Origin: Magnetospirillum sp.
GTDB lineage: Bacteria; Pseudomonadota; Alphaproteobacteria; Rhodospirillales; Magnetospirillaceae
Direction: 5' to 3'
Assembly: GCA_024707145.1 (NCBI GenBank)
Contig: JANQAI010000005.1
Span: 1,116,001-1,180,000, forward strand
DNA length: 64,000 nt
Under the pieces are notes generated by a model that saw only the letters and a program-made list of their open reading frames with translations, searched no databases and had not been told where the DNA came from. The translations under genes and the position numbers were made by a program. Below, in pieces: positions 43,601 through 52,532 of the stretch; the first letter of the stretch is position 1; each line of letters begins with the position of its first letter.

Positions 43601-44665
43601 ATGACACGCTCCATCCGCGTCGTGATCGTGGACGACAGCAGCCTGATGCGGGAGATGCTGAAGGCCATCATCTCCGAGGAGCCCGGCATCGAGGTGGTCG
43701 GCGTCGCCCGCGACCCCTACGAGGCGCGCGACGTCATCAAGCGGACCAACCCGGACGTCGTCACGCTGGACGTCGAGATGCCGCGGATGGACGGGCTGTC
43801 CTTCCTGGAGAAGATCATGACGCTGCGCCCGACGCCGGTCGTCATGGTGTCCTCGCTGACCCAGGAGGGGTCGGAAGCGACGATCCGCGCGCTGGAGATC
43901 GGCGCGGTGGACTGCGTGGCCAAGCCCGACGGCTCGGAGGGCCACGGCTTCGAGGCGATGGCCCACGAGCTGGTCGGCAAGATCCGCATCGCCGCCACCG
44001 CCCGCCTGTCGATGCGGCGGCCCAAGCCCGCGACCTCGCCCCTCCAGACGCCGCGCCGCGCCGGGTCGGGCACCCGCTTCATCGCCATCGGCGCCTCCAC
44101 CGGCGGGGTGGAGCGCATCCGCGACGTGCTGGCGGTCATGCCCGCCGACTGCCCGCCCATCGTCATCACCCAGCACATGGGTCCCAGCTACGTCCCCAGC
44201 TTCGCCGCCCGGCTCGACCGCATCTCGCCGCCGTCGGTGGAGGTCGCCACCCAGGGCGCCCGGCTGGTCCAGGGCAAGGTCTACATCGCCCCCGGCGACC
44301 GGCATCTGGTGATCATCCGCGATGCCCAGGGCTATTCCTGCCACATCCAGGACGGGCCGGCGGTCAGCGGCCACCGCCCGTCGGTGGACGTGCTGTTCTC
44401 CTCCGTCGCCAAGGCGGCTGGGGCGAACGCGGTGGGGGTGATCCTGTCCGGCATGGGCCGCGACGGCGCGTCGGGCATGCTGGCGATGCGCGACGCGGGG
44501 GCCTATACCATCGGCGAACAGGAATCGAGCTGCGTCGTCTACGGCATGCCGCGCGCCGCCCGGGAAGCCGGGGCGGTCGCCGTCGAACTGCCGCTGGCGC
44601 AGATACCGGCCGAGATGCTGCGCGCGTTCGACGCCATCGGCGAACACCGCACGCGCGCGAACTGA
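43601..44665 (+). CDS. cheB: Chemotaxis methylesterase CheB
   Basis: 354 aa: receiver domain ([14 protein letters not shown], phospho-acceptor Asp57 in [24 protein letters not shown]) followed by the methylesterase domain. The serine hydrolase triad regions are [37 protein letters not shown] and [15 protein letters not shown]. It removes methyl groups from receptors upon phosphorylation by CheA, opposing CheR. Confidence 0.96.
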   Translation: MTRSIRVVIVDDSSLMREMLKAIISEEPGIEVVGVARDPYEARDVIKRTNPDVVTLDVEMPRMDGLSFLEKIMTLRPTPVVMVSSLTQEGSEATIRALEIGAVDCVAKPDGSEGHGFEAMAHELVGKIRIAATARLSMRRPKPATSPLQTPRRAGSGTRFIAIGASTGGVERIRDVLAVMPADCPPIVITQHMGPSYVPSFAARLDRISPPSVEVATQGARLVQGKVYIAPGDRHLVIIRDAQGYSCHIQDGPAVSGHRPSVDVLFSSVAKAAGANAVGVILSGMGRDGASGMLAMRDAGAYTIGEQESSCVVYGMPRAAREAGAVAVELPLAQIPAEMLRAFDAIGEHRTRAN

Positions 44666-44676
44666 GGAGCAGCACC

Positions 44677-45843
44677 ATGTCTTTCTACGGCCGCGCGCCC
44701 CGCCTGGAAGCCGGACCGGAACCGGAGAAGCCGGACCTTCCCGACGATGGCGCTCCCGTGCACAGCCTGCCCGAGATCGGCGACAAGATCCCGGTCACCG
44801 GCGAGCTTCTGGCGACCTGGATGGGCTACGCCGACATCCAGCGCCGCACGCTGGAGGCCGTGCAGAACGAGCTGACCCGCACCTCGTCCACGGTCGAGGA
44901 CGCCACGCTCGACCTTTCCTCGCGCTTCCGCGAACTGGCCGAGAAGGCCATGCAGCAGTCGGAGCGGGTGGAGCAGATCGTCGGCATGGCCGGCTCCGTC
45001 TCCATCGACGGGGAGCGGGTGCCGATGGACCAGCTCGTCACCGGCATGCAGCAGATGATCGCGGACATGATCTCCAACATCGTCATGCTGTCGCGCCACG
45101 CCATGAGCATGGTCTATCTGCTGGACGACGTGCAGAAGGACGTGGCGGAGCTGGAGAAGTCGATCGGCGACATCGACGCCATCAACCGCCAGACCAACTT
45201 CCTGGCGCTGAACGCCACCATCGAGGCGAGCCGCGCCGGCGAGGCCGGCCGCACCTTCGCCGTGGTCGCGCAGGAGGTGCGCCACCTCTCCCGCTCCACC
45301 GGGGCGCTGGCCGACCGCATGCGCTCCAAGGTCACCGCGGTGGTCAAGGGGGTGCGCAACGGCCACGACATCCTGCGCCAGATCGCCGACACCGACATGT
45401 CCCCCCAGATGCTCGCCAAGGAGCGGGTGGACAAGACCATGGACAGTCTGGTCGACCAGACCAACCACTTCCAGGCGGTGCTGGAGACGGCGGCGAACGT
45501 GTCGTCGGACATGTCCGCCACCATCAGCCGCATGGTCACCGGGATGCAGTTCCAGGACCTGACCAAGCAGCGGCTGGAGGCCATCAACGACAGCCTCGCC
45601 ATCATGGCGGAAGGGCTGAACGAGCTGGAAAACCGCACCCGCGTCGAAATGCCCGCTTCCTTGGGGCCGCAGGTTCCGCAGGAATGGCTCGACGAGCTGC
45701 TGGGCCGCTTCAAGCTGAGCGAGATGCGCCAGCGCTTCGTGCGCCGGCTGCTGCTGGAAGGAACGGCGCTGGACGAGCATGGCGTTCTTGACGTCGATGC
45801 CGGCCAGGACGACAGTTCCGGCGGCGACATCGAACTTTTCTGA
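44677..45843 (+). CDS. Soluble chemoreceptor-like signalling protein
   Basis: 388 aa with no TM helix. A Pro/Glu-rich head leads to a long helical region and a receptor-type signalling tip [40 protein letters not shown], so it should contact CheA/CheW arrays or mimic them. The end ([31 protein letters not shown]) shares the phrase VELF/IELF seen at the CheD C-terminus. ATG at 44677 follows GAGGAGC, 11 bases after cheB. It may be a cytoplasmic receptor or an adaptor; input is unknown. Confidence 0.85.
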   Translation: MSFYGRAPRLEAGPEPEKPDLPDDGAPVHSLPEIGDKIPVTGELLATWMGYADIQRRTLEAVQNELTRTSSTVEDATLDLSSRFRELAEKAMQQSERVEQIVGMAGSVSIDGERVPMDQLVTGMQQMIADMISNIVMLSRHAMSMVYLLDDVQKDVAELEKSIGDIDAINRQTNFLALNATIEASRAGEAGRTFAVVAQEVRHLSRSTGALADRMRSKVTAVVKGVRNGHDILRQIADTDMSPQMLAKERVDKTMDSLVDQTNHFQAVLETAANVSSDMSATISRMVTGMQFQDLTKQRLEAINDSLAIMAEGLNELENRTRVEMPASLGPQVPQEWLDELLGRFKLSEMRQRFVRRLLLEGTALDEHGVLDVDAGQDDSSGGDIELF

Positions 45844-45956
45844 GGCCAAGGGATTCTCTGGAATCCCCGGCCTGTCTTGCTCCATTCTGGCGTGGTCCGC
45901 ACAAGGCCACCCGCCCCAATGCCCCTTCAGGAACACCCTTCAGGAACACCGGACCG

Positions 45957-46262
45957 ATGGACTACGGAATTGAGGACAAGGAGCAGGAGACCCTGGTTCG
46001 GTTGCGCGGTCGCCTGACCTTCAACGACCACGCCAAGCTGCGCGCCCTGATCCGGGAGATGCTGCAGAACAAGGCCAAACGTCAGGTGCTCGACCTCTCC
46101 ACGCTGGAATTCGTCGATTCGGCGGGAATCGGCATGCTTCTGATCGCGCGGGAGGAAATGGCGAACGCGGACAAGCAGCTCGTCCTGCGCTCCGCCGCCG
46201 GGCAGGTCAAGCGCGTGCTGACGGTGGCCCAGCTCAACAAGATCGTCACGATCGAGGACTGA
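45957..46262 (+). CDS. STAS anti-sigma-factor antagonist (RsbV/SpoIIAA-like)
   Basis: 101 aa. A standard STAS fold with the phospho-acceptor serine in LEFVDSAGIGMLLIAREE. In partner switching the unphosphorylated form binds and sequesters a GHKL anti-sigma kinase; phosphorylation by that kinase frees it. Its kinase candidate begins six bases after the stop and phosphatase candidates follow, so the whole switch is encoded together. It is 113 bases after the receptor-like gene and may be on the che transcript. Confidence 0.93.
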   Translation: MDYGIEDKEQETLVRLRGRLTFNDHAKLRALIREMLQNKAKRQVLDLSTLEFVDSAGIGMLLIAREEMANADKQLVLRSAAGQVKRVLTVAQLNKIVTIED

Positions 46263-46267
46263 CCCCC

Positions 46268-46996
46268 TTGGTCCCTTCCCCCACCCGCGTCGCCGCCCTG
46301 CAAGGCCTGGGCGTGCCGGCCGACCGGCTGGACCGGCTGTCGGCGGCGCTTCGGCTTCCGCCCCGGCGGCCCGGCTCCCCGGCGGGGGAGGAGTTCGGCG
46401 CCTCCGTTCTGCTTCTGGTGGGCGACGCCGCCGCCGTCGAGGCGCCGGAGTTCTGGCAGAGGCCCTATGGCGCCTGGATCGAGGTCGCCGGCCTGTCCGA
46501 CGCCCAGATCGTCGAGGCGGCGCGCCGCGCCGCCCGTTCCGACCTGTTCGCCTGCGTGACGACGGTGACCGCCAACCGCCTGCATCTGGCCGGGCGCATC
46601 CTGAACGGGCTGGCCGCCCTGCACCCGATGCCGGAGGCCCAGCGCGACGACATGGAGCTGGCGCTGCACGAGGCGATCAGCAACGCGGTGGTCCACGGCA
46701 ACCTTCAGGTCGAAGGCATGAAGGGGCTGAGCGTGGAGGCGCTGGAGCGCTTCTCCCACGATCTGGCGGCGCGCATGGCCGACCCCGCCTTCGCCGACCG
46801 CCGGATCGAGGTCGCCGCCTGGCTGGAAAGCGCCTGCGCGGTGGTGGAGGTCGCCGACGAGGGAACCGGCTTCGCCCGGCCGGAGCGCATCGACTACGGC
46901 GCCTCGGGCCGCGGGCTGGACCTGATCGCCGCCATCGTCGAGGAGCTTCAGCTGCTCGACGGCGGGCGCCGCATCCGCATGAGGTTTCCCCTCTGA
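46268..46996 (+). CDS. GHKL ATPase, anti-sigma-factor-like kinase (RsbW type) with N-terminal extension
   Basis: 242 aa from a TTG start (MVPSPTRVAALQGLGV). The C-terminal half is a GHKL ATPase: N box ELALHEAISNAVVHGNLQVE, G1 box VEVADEGTGFARPE and G2 box ASGRGLDLIAAI. The first 115 residues are not part of RsbW proteins, which are about 160 aa; they resemble a degenerate receiver (GAWIEVAGLSDAQIVEAARR) but no phospho-site is visible. The stop overlaps the next ATG (TGATG pattern). Target sigma factor or other partner is unknown. Confidence 0.88.
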   Translation: MVPSPTRVAALQGLGVPADRLDRLSAALRLPPRRPGSPAGEEFGASVLLLVGDAAAVEAPEFWQRPYGAWIEVAGLSDAQIVEAARRAARSDLFACVTTVTANRLHLAGRILNGLAALHPMPEAQRDDMELALHEAISNAVVHGNLQVEGMKGLSVEALERFSHDLAARMADPAFADRRIEVAAWLESACAVVEVADEGTGFARPERIDYGASGRGLDLIAAIVEELQLLDGGRRIRMRFPL

Positions 46997-48174
46997 TGGA
47001 CGACGCCATCGCCGCCTGCCGCATCCTGGTGGTGGATGACACCGACTTCAACCGCACACTGATCGGCGCCCTGCTCGGCGAAGCCGGATTCCAGAACGTC
47101 GCCTACGCCAAGGACGGCTTCGACGCGCTGGCCCAGATCGCCGCCGAGGCGCCGGACCTGCTGATCCTCGACATCATGATGCCGGGGATGGACGGGTTCG
47201 AGGTCTGCCGCCGCCTGCGCGCCGACCACGCCTACGCCGACCTGCCGGTGCTGGTGCAGACCGCCCTGTCCTCCAGCGACGACCGCAACCGCGCCTTCGC
47301 CGCCGGCACCACCGACCTGATCTCCAAGCCGCTGGACCGGACGGAGCTGGTCGCCCGCGTGCGCATCCATCTGCAGAACCGGGTGCTGATCCGCGACCTG
47401 CAGACCTACCGGGCGCGGGTCGAGGGGGAGCTGGCGATGGCCCGCTCCATGTACGACCATCTCCTGCCCTCCCCGGCGCTGTGCGCCGCGCTCTCGCACA
47501 GCGCGGGGGTGACGCTGCGGTCGCACACGGCGCTGTCCTCCGACCTCGGCGGCGACCTCTGGGGGGTGCTGCCGCTGACCGGCGGGCGGTTCGGGCTGTT
47601 CCTGCTGGACATGGCCGGACGCGGCGTGTCGGCGGCGCTGAACGCCTTCCGCATGCACACGCTGATCCACGAGCTGGCGCCCCATCTCGGCGAGCGGCCC
47701 GGCGCCTTCCTGACCGAACTGAACGAGCGGGCCGTCTGCCTGCTGGAGCTTGGGCAGCACGCCACGGTGATCTACGGCGTCGTGGACGGCGCGGCGGAGC
47801 GCTTCACCTACGCCGCCGCTGCGGCCGCCCCGCCGGTTCTGGTGCCGCCCGACGGCGCGCCGCTGGTCTTCGGCGAAGGGTCCGGCCAGCCGGTGGGCGT
47901 CGCCGTCGGCGCCCGCCACGAGGAACGCGACCTGCCCTTCCCGCCGGACTCGGCGCTGGTCCTGCACTCGACCGCGGTGCTGGACACGCTGGGCGGGCGC
48001 AACGGCGGCCTCGCCGCCCTGCTGGGGAGCGCCGCCGTCCGGAACGCCATGGCCAGCGGCGGCGAGGGTGGCGACGCCTTCGCGGCGGTGACCGCGGCGC
48101 TCGCCGCGGCCCAGGGCGACGTGCCGCAAGACGACCACACGCTGGTCTGGATCGGGCGCGGGGGTGCGCGATGA
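46996..48174 (+). CDS. Receiver-PP2C (SpoIIE/RsbU-type) phosphatase, first copy
   Basis: 392 aa. N-terminal receiver with ILVVDDTDFNRTLIGAL, phospho-acceptor in LLILDIMMPGMDGFEV and LISKPLDRTEL; a helical linker (VRIHLQNRVLIRDLQTYRAR); then a PP2C-type phosphatase with SSDLGGDLWGVLP, LLDMAGRGVSAALNAFRMHT and the last metal site QDDHTLVWI. Such proteins dephosphorylate STAS antagonists when their receiver is phosphorylated, linking two-component input to partner switching. It overlaps the genes on both sides by one to four bases. Confidence 0.92.
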   Translation: MDDAIAACRILVVDDTDFNRTLIGALLGEAGFQNVAYAKDGFDALAQIAAEAPDLLILDIMMPGMDGFEVCRRLRADHAYADLPVLVQTALSSSDDRNRAFAAGTTDLISKPLDRTELVARVRIHLQNRVLIRDLQTYRARVEGELAMARSMYDHLLPSPALCAALSHSAGVTLRSHTALSSDLGGDLWGVLPLTGGRFGLFLLDMAGRGVSAALNAFRMHTLIHELAPHLGERPGAFLTELNERAVCLLELGQHATVIYGVVDGAAERFTYAAAAAAPPVLVPPDGAPLVFGEGSGQPVGVAVGARHEERDLPFPPDSALVLHSTAVLDTLGGRNGGLAALLGSAAVRNAMASGGEGGDAFAAVTAALAAAQGDVPQDDHTLVWIGRGGAR

Positions 48175-49372
48175 ACAACCTGCCGGAGGTTCCGGGGCTG
48201 GAGTCGGCCCGCGTCCTGGTGGTGGACGACAACCGCGTGAACCGCCACCTGCTCCAGGCCCTGCTGGAACGCGGCGGCGTCACCCGCATCGAGATGGCGG
48301 AGGACGGCAACGACGCGCTGGCCCGGCTGGACGCCTTCCGGCCCGACCTGATCCTGCTCGACCTGATGATGCCGAACCTGGACGGGTTCGAGATGTGCCG
48401 GCGCCTGCGCGCGATCCCCGCCTGGAAGGATCTGCCGGTCCTCGTGCAATCCAGCCTGAACCGGGCGGAGGACCGCGCCAAGGCCTTCGCCGCCGGGGCC
48501 ACCGACTATGTGACCAAGCCGATCAACGCGGTCGAGCTGCTGGCCCGCGTGCGCATCCATCTGCAGAACCGCGCGCTTCTCCACGACCTCCAGTGTTTCC
48601 GCGAGCGGACGGAGAGCGAGCTGTCGCTTGCCCGCAAGATGCAGGAGCGGCTGATGCCCTCGCCGGAGCGGCTGGCCGAGGTGGAGGCCGCGGCGGCGGT
48701 GGGCATCGCCGCCCATTTCGCCCCCTCGTCGGAGCTGGGCGGCGATTTCTGGGACCTGCGGCACGACACCGTCGAACCGGGCCAGGGGCAGGGACAGGAG
48801 CAGGGCCGGACCATGCTCTACATGGTCGATTTCTCCGGCCATGGCGTCGGCGCGGCGCTGAACACCTTCCGCCTGCACGCGATCTGCCAGCAGATGGACG
48901 TGTCCGTCCTGACCCCGGCGGAGTTCCTGTCCACCGTCAACCGGCGGCTGTGCGCCCTGCTTCCCAACGGGCAGTTCGCCACCATGCTGGCCGGGGTGGT
49001 CGAGCCGGCGGAGAACCGCTTCGTCTACGCCTCCGCCGGATCGACCCGCCCGATGGTCTGGGCGCCGGGCGATGCCGCGCCGCTGCTGGGCGACAGCGCC
49101 GGCCTGCCGCTCGGCCTGCTCGCCTCGGCGGAATATGAGGAGCGCTCCCTCCCCTGCCGCCCGGCGGGCGTCTGTTCCTCTATTCGGACGGCGCCATCGA
49201 GATCCCGGTCGGCGGCGACGTTCTGGACGAGCCGGGACTCGCCGCCCTGGTCGCCGAGCGGATGGGCGAGACGGACGGCGGCCGCTTCCTGGACGGGCTG
49301 CTGGAGCGCCTGCGCGCCGTCGGTCCGATTGACGACGACCTGACCGCCCTGCTGCTGACCCGCAAGGGCTGA
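48171..49372 (+). CDS. Receiver-PP2C (SpoIIE/RsbU-type) phosphatase, second copy (one frameshift)
   Basis: About 400 aa, a paralogue of the preceding gene. Receiver: VLVVDDNRVNRHLLQALLER, LILLDLMMPNLDGFEM, YVTKPINAVELL, then VRIHLQNRALLHDL. Phosphatase: APSSELGGDFWDLRHD, MVDFSGHGVGAALNTFRLHA, FVYASAGSTRPMVWAPGD. The frame breaks at the four-C stretch near 49151-49154: EERSLP continues as LPPGGRLFLYSDGAIEIPVG when one C is added and runs to DDDLTALLLTRKG at 49372. The ATG overlaps the previous stop. Metal-binding residues are more canonical here (FSGHG) than in the first copy (MAGRG). Confidence 0.9.
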
Positions 49373-49396
49373 CCGGCCCATGGAGCCGACGGGCGC

Positions 49397-49867
49397 ATGA
49401 CCGCAAGCCCCCACCACGCCGCCCCGCCATTCCGGGCCGTCTCCGTCCGGGTGGTTCTGGACACCAACATCCTCGTCGGTTACGCCCTGCTGGGCGCCGA
49501 GGTGCCCCGCCGCAGCCTGGCCATCCAGCGCAGCGTGGAGGCGGTGCGGGCGCGGGGATCCGCCTTCGTGTCCGACGCCACCCTGGCGGAACTGCGCGAG
49601 GTGCTGATGCGCCTGGACTTCGACCGCTACCGCCCGGTGGAGGAGCGCGCCGCCTTCCTGGCCGCCTTCGCCGCGGAGGCCCGGCGGGTCGAGCCCGCCC
49701 CGGTGGAGCGGCTGTGCCGCGACCCCGACGACGACATGTTCCTGGCCGTGGCGCTGGCCGCCGACGCCGATTGGCTGGTGACGGTGGACCGGCAGCTTCT
49801 CTCGGTGCGCCAGGTGGGCCGCACCCGCATCCTGCGCCCCGAACGGTTCCTCGACGCGATCGCCTGA
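49397..49867 (+). CDS. PIN-domain protein, putative toxin-type RNase
   Basis: 156 aa. PIN fold with acidic residues in VRVVLDTNILVGYALLG, VSDATLAELREVLMRLDF, CRDPDDDMFLAVALAADADW and LVTVDRQLLSV. This matches the PIN family often called putative toxin components. No antitoxin gene precedes or follows: the upstream neighbour is the phosphatase 24 bases away, and the downstream gene is 130 bases off and of unknown type. It may therefore be a solitary RNase or be tied to the signalling operon. Confidence 0.82.
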   Translation: MTASPHHAAPPFRAVSVRVVLDTNILVGYALLGAEVPRRSLAIQRSVEAVRARGSAFVSDATLAELREVLMRLDFDRYRPVEERAAFLAAFAAEARRVEPAPVERLCRDPDDDMFLAVALAADADWLVTVDRQLLSVRQVGRTRILRPERFLDAIA

Positions 49868-49937
49868 CTCCGCGTCTCACCCTTCCACCCGTTGTCAACG
49901 TTCCGCCCGAAAAGTTTCCGCTCGACTTCCGATCTCC

Positions 49938-49960
49938 GTTCTCTAGAATGAAAAGAGAAC
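49938..49960 (+). promoter_or_regulatory. Inverted repeat resembling a LexA/SOS operator
   Basis: gttctct (49938-49944), nine bases, agagaac (49954-49960): a perfect 7-bp dyad 39 bases before the next ATG. Within it GAAT-N7-GAAC differs by one base from the alphaproteobacterial LexA box GAAC-N7-GAAC and has the usual A-rich spacer. It is a clear operator-like site; LexA is the best guess only. Confidence 0.45.
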
Positions 49961-49999
49961 ACTTCGCAAACTAGCGGTGAACGGATCGCGGGTGACCGG

Positions 50000-50429
50000 A
50001 TGAGCACGCAACCTCTCCTGTTCGACAGCCTGCCCGAGACGGAGCGGGCGCGCAAACCGGCGCGCCGGTCCCGCGCCACCACCGTGGCGGCGCCGGTGGC
50101 CGTCGATGTGGTGCGGGAGGATGTTCCGTCACCGTCGGCCCCGGCGCCCATGACCCTCGCGCTCGTCCCGCCGCCGCCCGTCCCGATGGCCCCGCGCGCC
50201 GACTTCGACCCGGCGGCCCTGACCAACGCGGAGCTGCGGGCGCTGGCCCAGGCCCTGCCCGACCACAAGCTGGCCCATCTGCTGATCGAAGCCGCGCGCG
50301 AGCTGAAGCGCCGCGCCGCTCCGGGGGCCTGGGAGGAGGAGGGGAGAGGACGGCCCGTCCGAGCCGAATCCCCTTCTGCTGCGCGCCGCCCGGCAGGCGG
50401 TCGGGGAACTGTCGGGCGAGGATGGCTGA
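50000..50429 (+). CDS. Hypothetical protein behind the operator-like repeat (probable frameshift)
   Basis: Family not recognised. It starts MSTQPLLFDSLPETERARKP, has a Pro/Val-rich middle, then a helical segment DFDPAALTNAELRALAQALP and HLLIEAARELKRRAA. After WEEE at about 50338-50346 the original frame runs on to 50482 with Arg/Pro-rich, unlikely sequence. The neighbouring frame reads EDGPSEPNPLLLRAARQAVG ELSGEDG and stops at 50429, which looks more like protein. I therefore give 50429 as the probable end. The upstream dyad suggests repression by a dimeric regulator. Confidence 0.55.
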
Positions 50430-50674
50430 CCAAGTCACGAACATTGACCGATTCACAGAATACGTGTCCGGAAACAAAATAATCCCGCCGCAATAGACCG
50501 TTTCGTACCTCAACTTTGTGCGGCTTCCTCCCCCGATTCGGGAATGATTGCGCGACAAGACACGCACTTATGTGCAATGATGTGTCCGTAGCCTGGCCAA
50601 TGGCCGCGCCTGCGTTTCCGCGGCGCATCGCCGGCGGTCCGAGCCGAAAAGGAACGACCCGCGGGGAGGGTGAT

Positions 50675-51259
50675 TTGGACTGGATGACCTGGCTCCAGGA
50701 TTGGGGCGATGCCTTCTATCCCCTGGCCTTCATATGGGCCTTCTTCGAAGGCGAGACCTTCGTCATCTTCGGCGGGATGGGCGCGCATCTGGGGATCATC
50801 AACCTTTACTGGTTGGTCGCCGCCGTCTGGATCGGCAGCTTCATGGGCGACCAGTGTTATTTCTGGATCGGCCGCAAATGGGGCGCCAAGGCGCTGGCCC
50901 GCTTCCCGGCGGCGGAGGCCCGCGCGTCCCGCGTGCTGTACTGGCTGGAAACCTACGGCGTCGGCTTCATCCTGGCCTTCCGCTTCCTCTACGGGGTGCG
51001 CAACATCGCCTCGGTCGCCGTCGGCACCTCGCGCATGCCCTGGCGCAAATTCCTGTTCTGGAACTTCATCGCCGCCGGCATCTGGGCCTGGAGCTTCGCC
51101 GGGGCCGGCTATCTGTTCGGTGAGGCCGCCGCCGCCATCGGCGAGAACGGCCCGAAGATCCTCCTGCTCATCGCGCTGGGCATCGGCGTCACGCTCTTCG
51201 CGGTGAAGAGCGTGATGTGGGTCCGCCGCCGCTACGCCGCGTCCGAGACGCAGGCGTAA
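50675..51259 (+). CDS. DedA-family membrane protein
   Basis: 194 aa with about five hydrophobic stretches. DedA/SNARE-associated features are YPLAFIWAFFEGETFVIFGG, GSFMGDQCYFWIGRKWGAKA and FRFLYGVRNIASVAVGTSRM, with the conserved Gly/Arg motif before MPWRKFLFWNFIAAGIWAWS. DedA proteins are linked to membrane-potential maintenance and undecaprenyl or phospholipid scrambling. A GGGGAGGG site seven bases before the TTG at 50675 favours that start (MDWMTWLQDWGD) over the ATG three codons later. Confidence 0.88.
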   Translation: MDWMTWLQDWGDAFYPLAFIWAFFEGETFVIFGGMGAHLGIINLYWLVAAVWIGSFMGDQCYFWIGRKWGAKALARFPAAEARASRVLYWLETYGVGFILAFRFLYGVRNIASVAVGTSRMPWRKFLFWNFIAAGIWAWSFAGAGYLFGEAAAAIGENGPKILLLIALGIGVTLFAVKSVMWVRRRYAASETQA

Positions 51260-51286
51260 CGGCGCCCCTCCCCCCGAGACCACGGC

Positions 51287-51324
51287 AAAGGGCCGCCGCG
51301 GGAAACCGCAGCGGCCCTTTTCGT
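51287..51324. terminator. Bidirectional terminator with GAAA loop between dedA and the third phosphatase gene
   Basis: Ten-bp outer stem (51287-51296 aaagggccgc with 51311-51320 gcggcccttt), a C/A mismatch, and an inner gcgg-GAAA-ccgc stem-loop. A and T runs flank it, so it can end both converging transcripts. Confidence 0.88.
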
Positions 51325-51355
51325 TTAAGCGTGCCCTCATCGGTCAAGCGCGCCC

Positions 51356-52513
51356 TCACGCCCGGCGGGCGATCCACACGGCGGTCAGGTCGTCGCGCAG
51401 CGGCAGGCTGGTGCGGGCGTAGAAGCGCTCCAGCAACGGCCCCAGCGGGCGGGCGCGGTTGGCGGCGATGGCGCCGCGCAGCAGGCCGGGCACCCCGTCC
51501 TGGCCGATCGGCTCGTTGTCCGGGCCGCTGCATTCGATCAGCGCGTCGCTGTAGAGGAACAGGCAACTCCCGCGCGGCAGGCGCAGGCTGCGGTCGGCGT
51601 AGACGGCGCGGCGCGACGCGCCCAGCACCAGCCCCGCCGAGTCGAGCAGCCGAAGCTCCCCGGCGATCCCCACCACCGGATTGGGCGCCCCGGCCGAGGC
51701 GTAGGTCAGCGTGTCGGTGTGCAGGTCGAGGATGCCGAAGAAGGCGGTGGCGAACTGCCCGACCGGCAGCACCTCCTTCAGCGCCCGGTTCAGCCCGGCC
51801 AGCCATTCCGAGGGCGGCACATGCTGCATGGGAAAGCGGTCGATCAGCGTGTGCAGGCGGAAGGTGTTGATGGCGGCGGTGATGCCGTGCCCGGCGAAAT
51901 CGACCATCAGGAAGGCGACGCGGTGGCTGTCCAGCGGGTAGACGTTCCAGAAATCGCCGCCCAGCTCCGACGAGGTTTCGAAATGGGCGTCCAGCACCAG
52001 CTCGTACCGCTCGGCGACGGCGTCCAGCTCCTTCGGCTCGGGCAGCAGGGACAGCTGCATCGCCTTGGCGTGCTTCAGCTCCCGCTCCACCCGCCCGCGG
52101 AAATTGGCGAGGTCGGTGAAGAGCTTGCGCTTTTCGAGCTGGTGGCGGACGCGGGCGACGCACTCGCCGGGCTTGATCGGCTTGGAGATGAAATCGCTGC
52201 CCCCGGCCTCGAAGCAGCGGACCTGCTCCTCGTCGCTGTCCAGCGCCGTCTGGAACAGGATCGGCAATTCCTCGTGGGTCAGCCGCTCGCGCAGGCGCCG
52301 GCACATCTCCAGCCCGTCCATCACCGGCATGCTGACGTCCAGCAGCACCAGATCGGGGCGGAAGCTCTCCACCTTGCGCAGCCCCTCCACCCCGTTCTCG
52401 GCGACCTCGATCTGGGTCAGCCCGGCGCGGCGGATCATCAGGGCCAGCGACTTCCTGTTGAATTCGTTGTCGTCGACGATCAGGACGCGGCTGGCGGCGA
52501 GGGAAATGGGCAT
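51356..52513 (-). CDS. Receiver-PP2C (SpoIIE/RsbU-type) phosphatase, third copy
   Basis: 385 aa, a paralogue of the two phosphatases at 47-49 kb but on the other strand. Receiver: VLIVDDNEFNRKSLALMIRR, LVLLDVSMPVMDGLEM, FISKPIKPGEC. Linker: RVERELKHAKAMQLSLLPEP. Phosphatase: TSSELGGDFWNVYPLDSH, MVDFAGHGITAAINTFRLHT, CLFLYSDALIE and LRDDLTAVWIARRA. All metal residues appear present and the frame is intact. It is last in a three-gene unit STAS, GHKL kinase, phosphatase, the mirror of the first module's order. Confidence 0.94.
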   Translation of the reverse strand: MPISLAASRVLIVDDNEFNRKSLALMIRRAGLTQIEVAENGVEGLRKVESFRPDLVLLDVSMPVMDGLEMCRRLRERLTHEELPILFQTALDSDEEQVRCFEAGGSDFISKPIKPGECVARVRHQLEKRKLFTDLANFRGRVERELKHAKAMQLSLLPEPKELDAVAERYELVLDAHFETSSELGGDFWNVYPLDSHRVAFLMVDFAGHGITAAINTFRLHTLIDRFPMQHVPPSEWLAGLNRALKEVLPVGQFATAFFGILDLHTDTLTYASAGAPNPVVGIAGELRLLDSAGLVLGASRRAVYADRSLRLPRGSCLFLYSDALIECSGPDNEPIGQDGVPGLLRGAIAANRARPLGPLLERFYARTSLPLRDDLTAVWIARRA

Positions 52514-52532
52514 GCGTGGACCCGTCCGTCCG

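Noticed and set aside
41789..44647. Antisense frame of about 950 codons opposite cheR-cheD-cheB
   Set aside because: No recognisable motif, His/Gln/Arg/Val-rich composition typical of reverse reading; che genes on the other strand are certain.
41890..44670. Long plus-strand open frame across cheR, cheD and cheB that joins the soluble receptor-like gene
   Set aside because: Before 44677 it is Arg/Pro/Ala-rich shadow sequence of che genes in another frame; a ribosome site and ATG at 44677 mark the real start.
49397..49867. A VapBC-type toxin-antitoxin pair
   Set aside because: Only the PIN protein is visible; neither side has a small DNA-binding antitoxin ORF.
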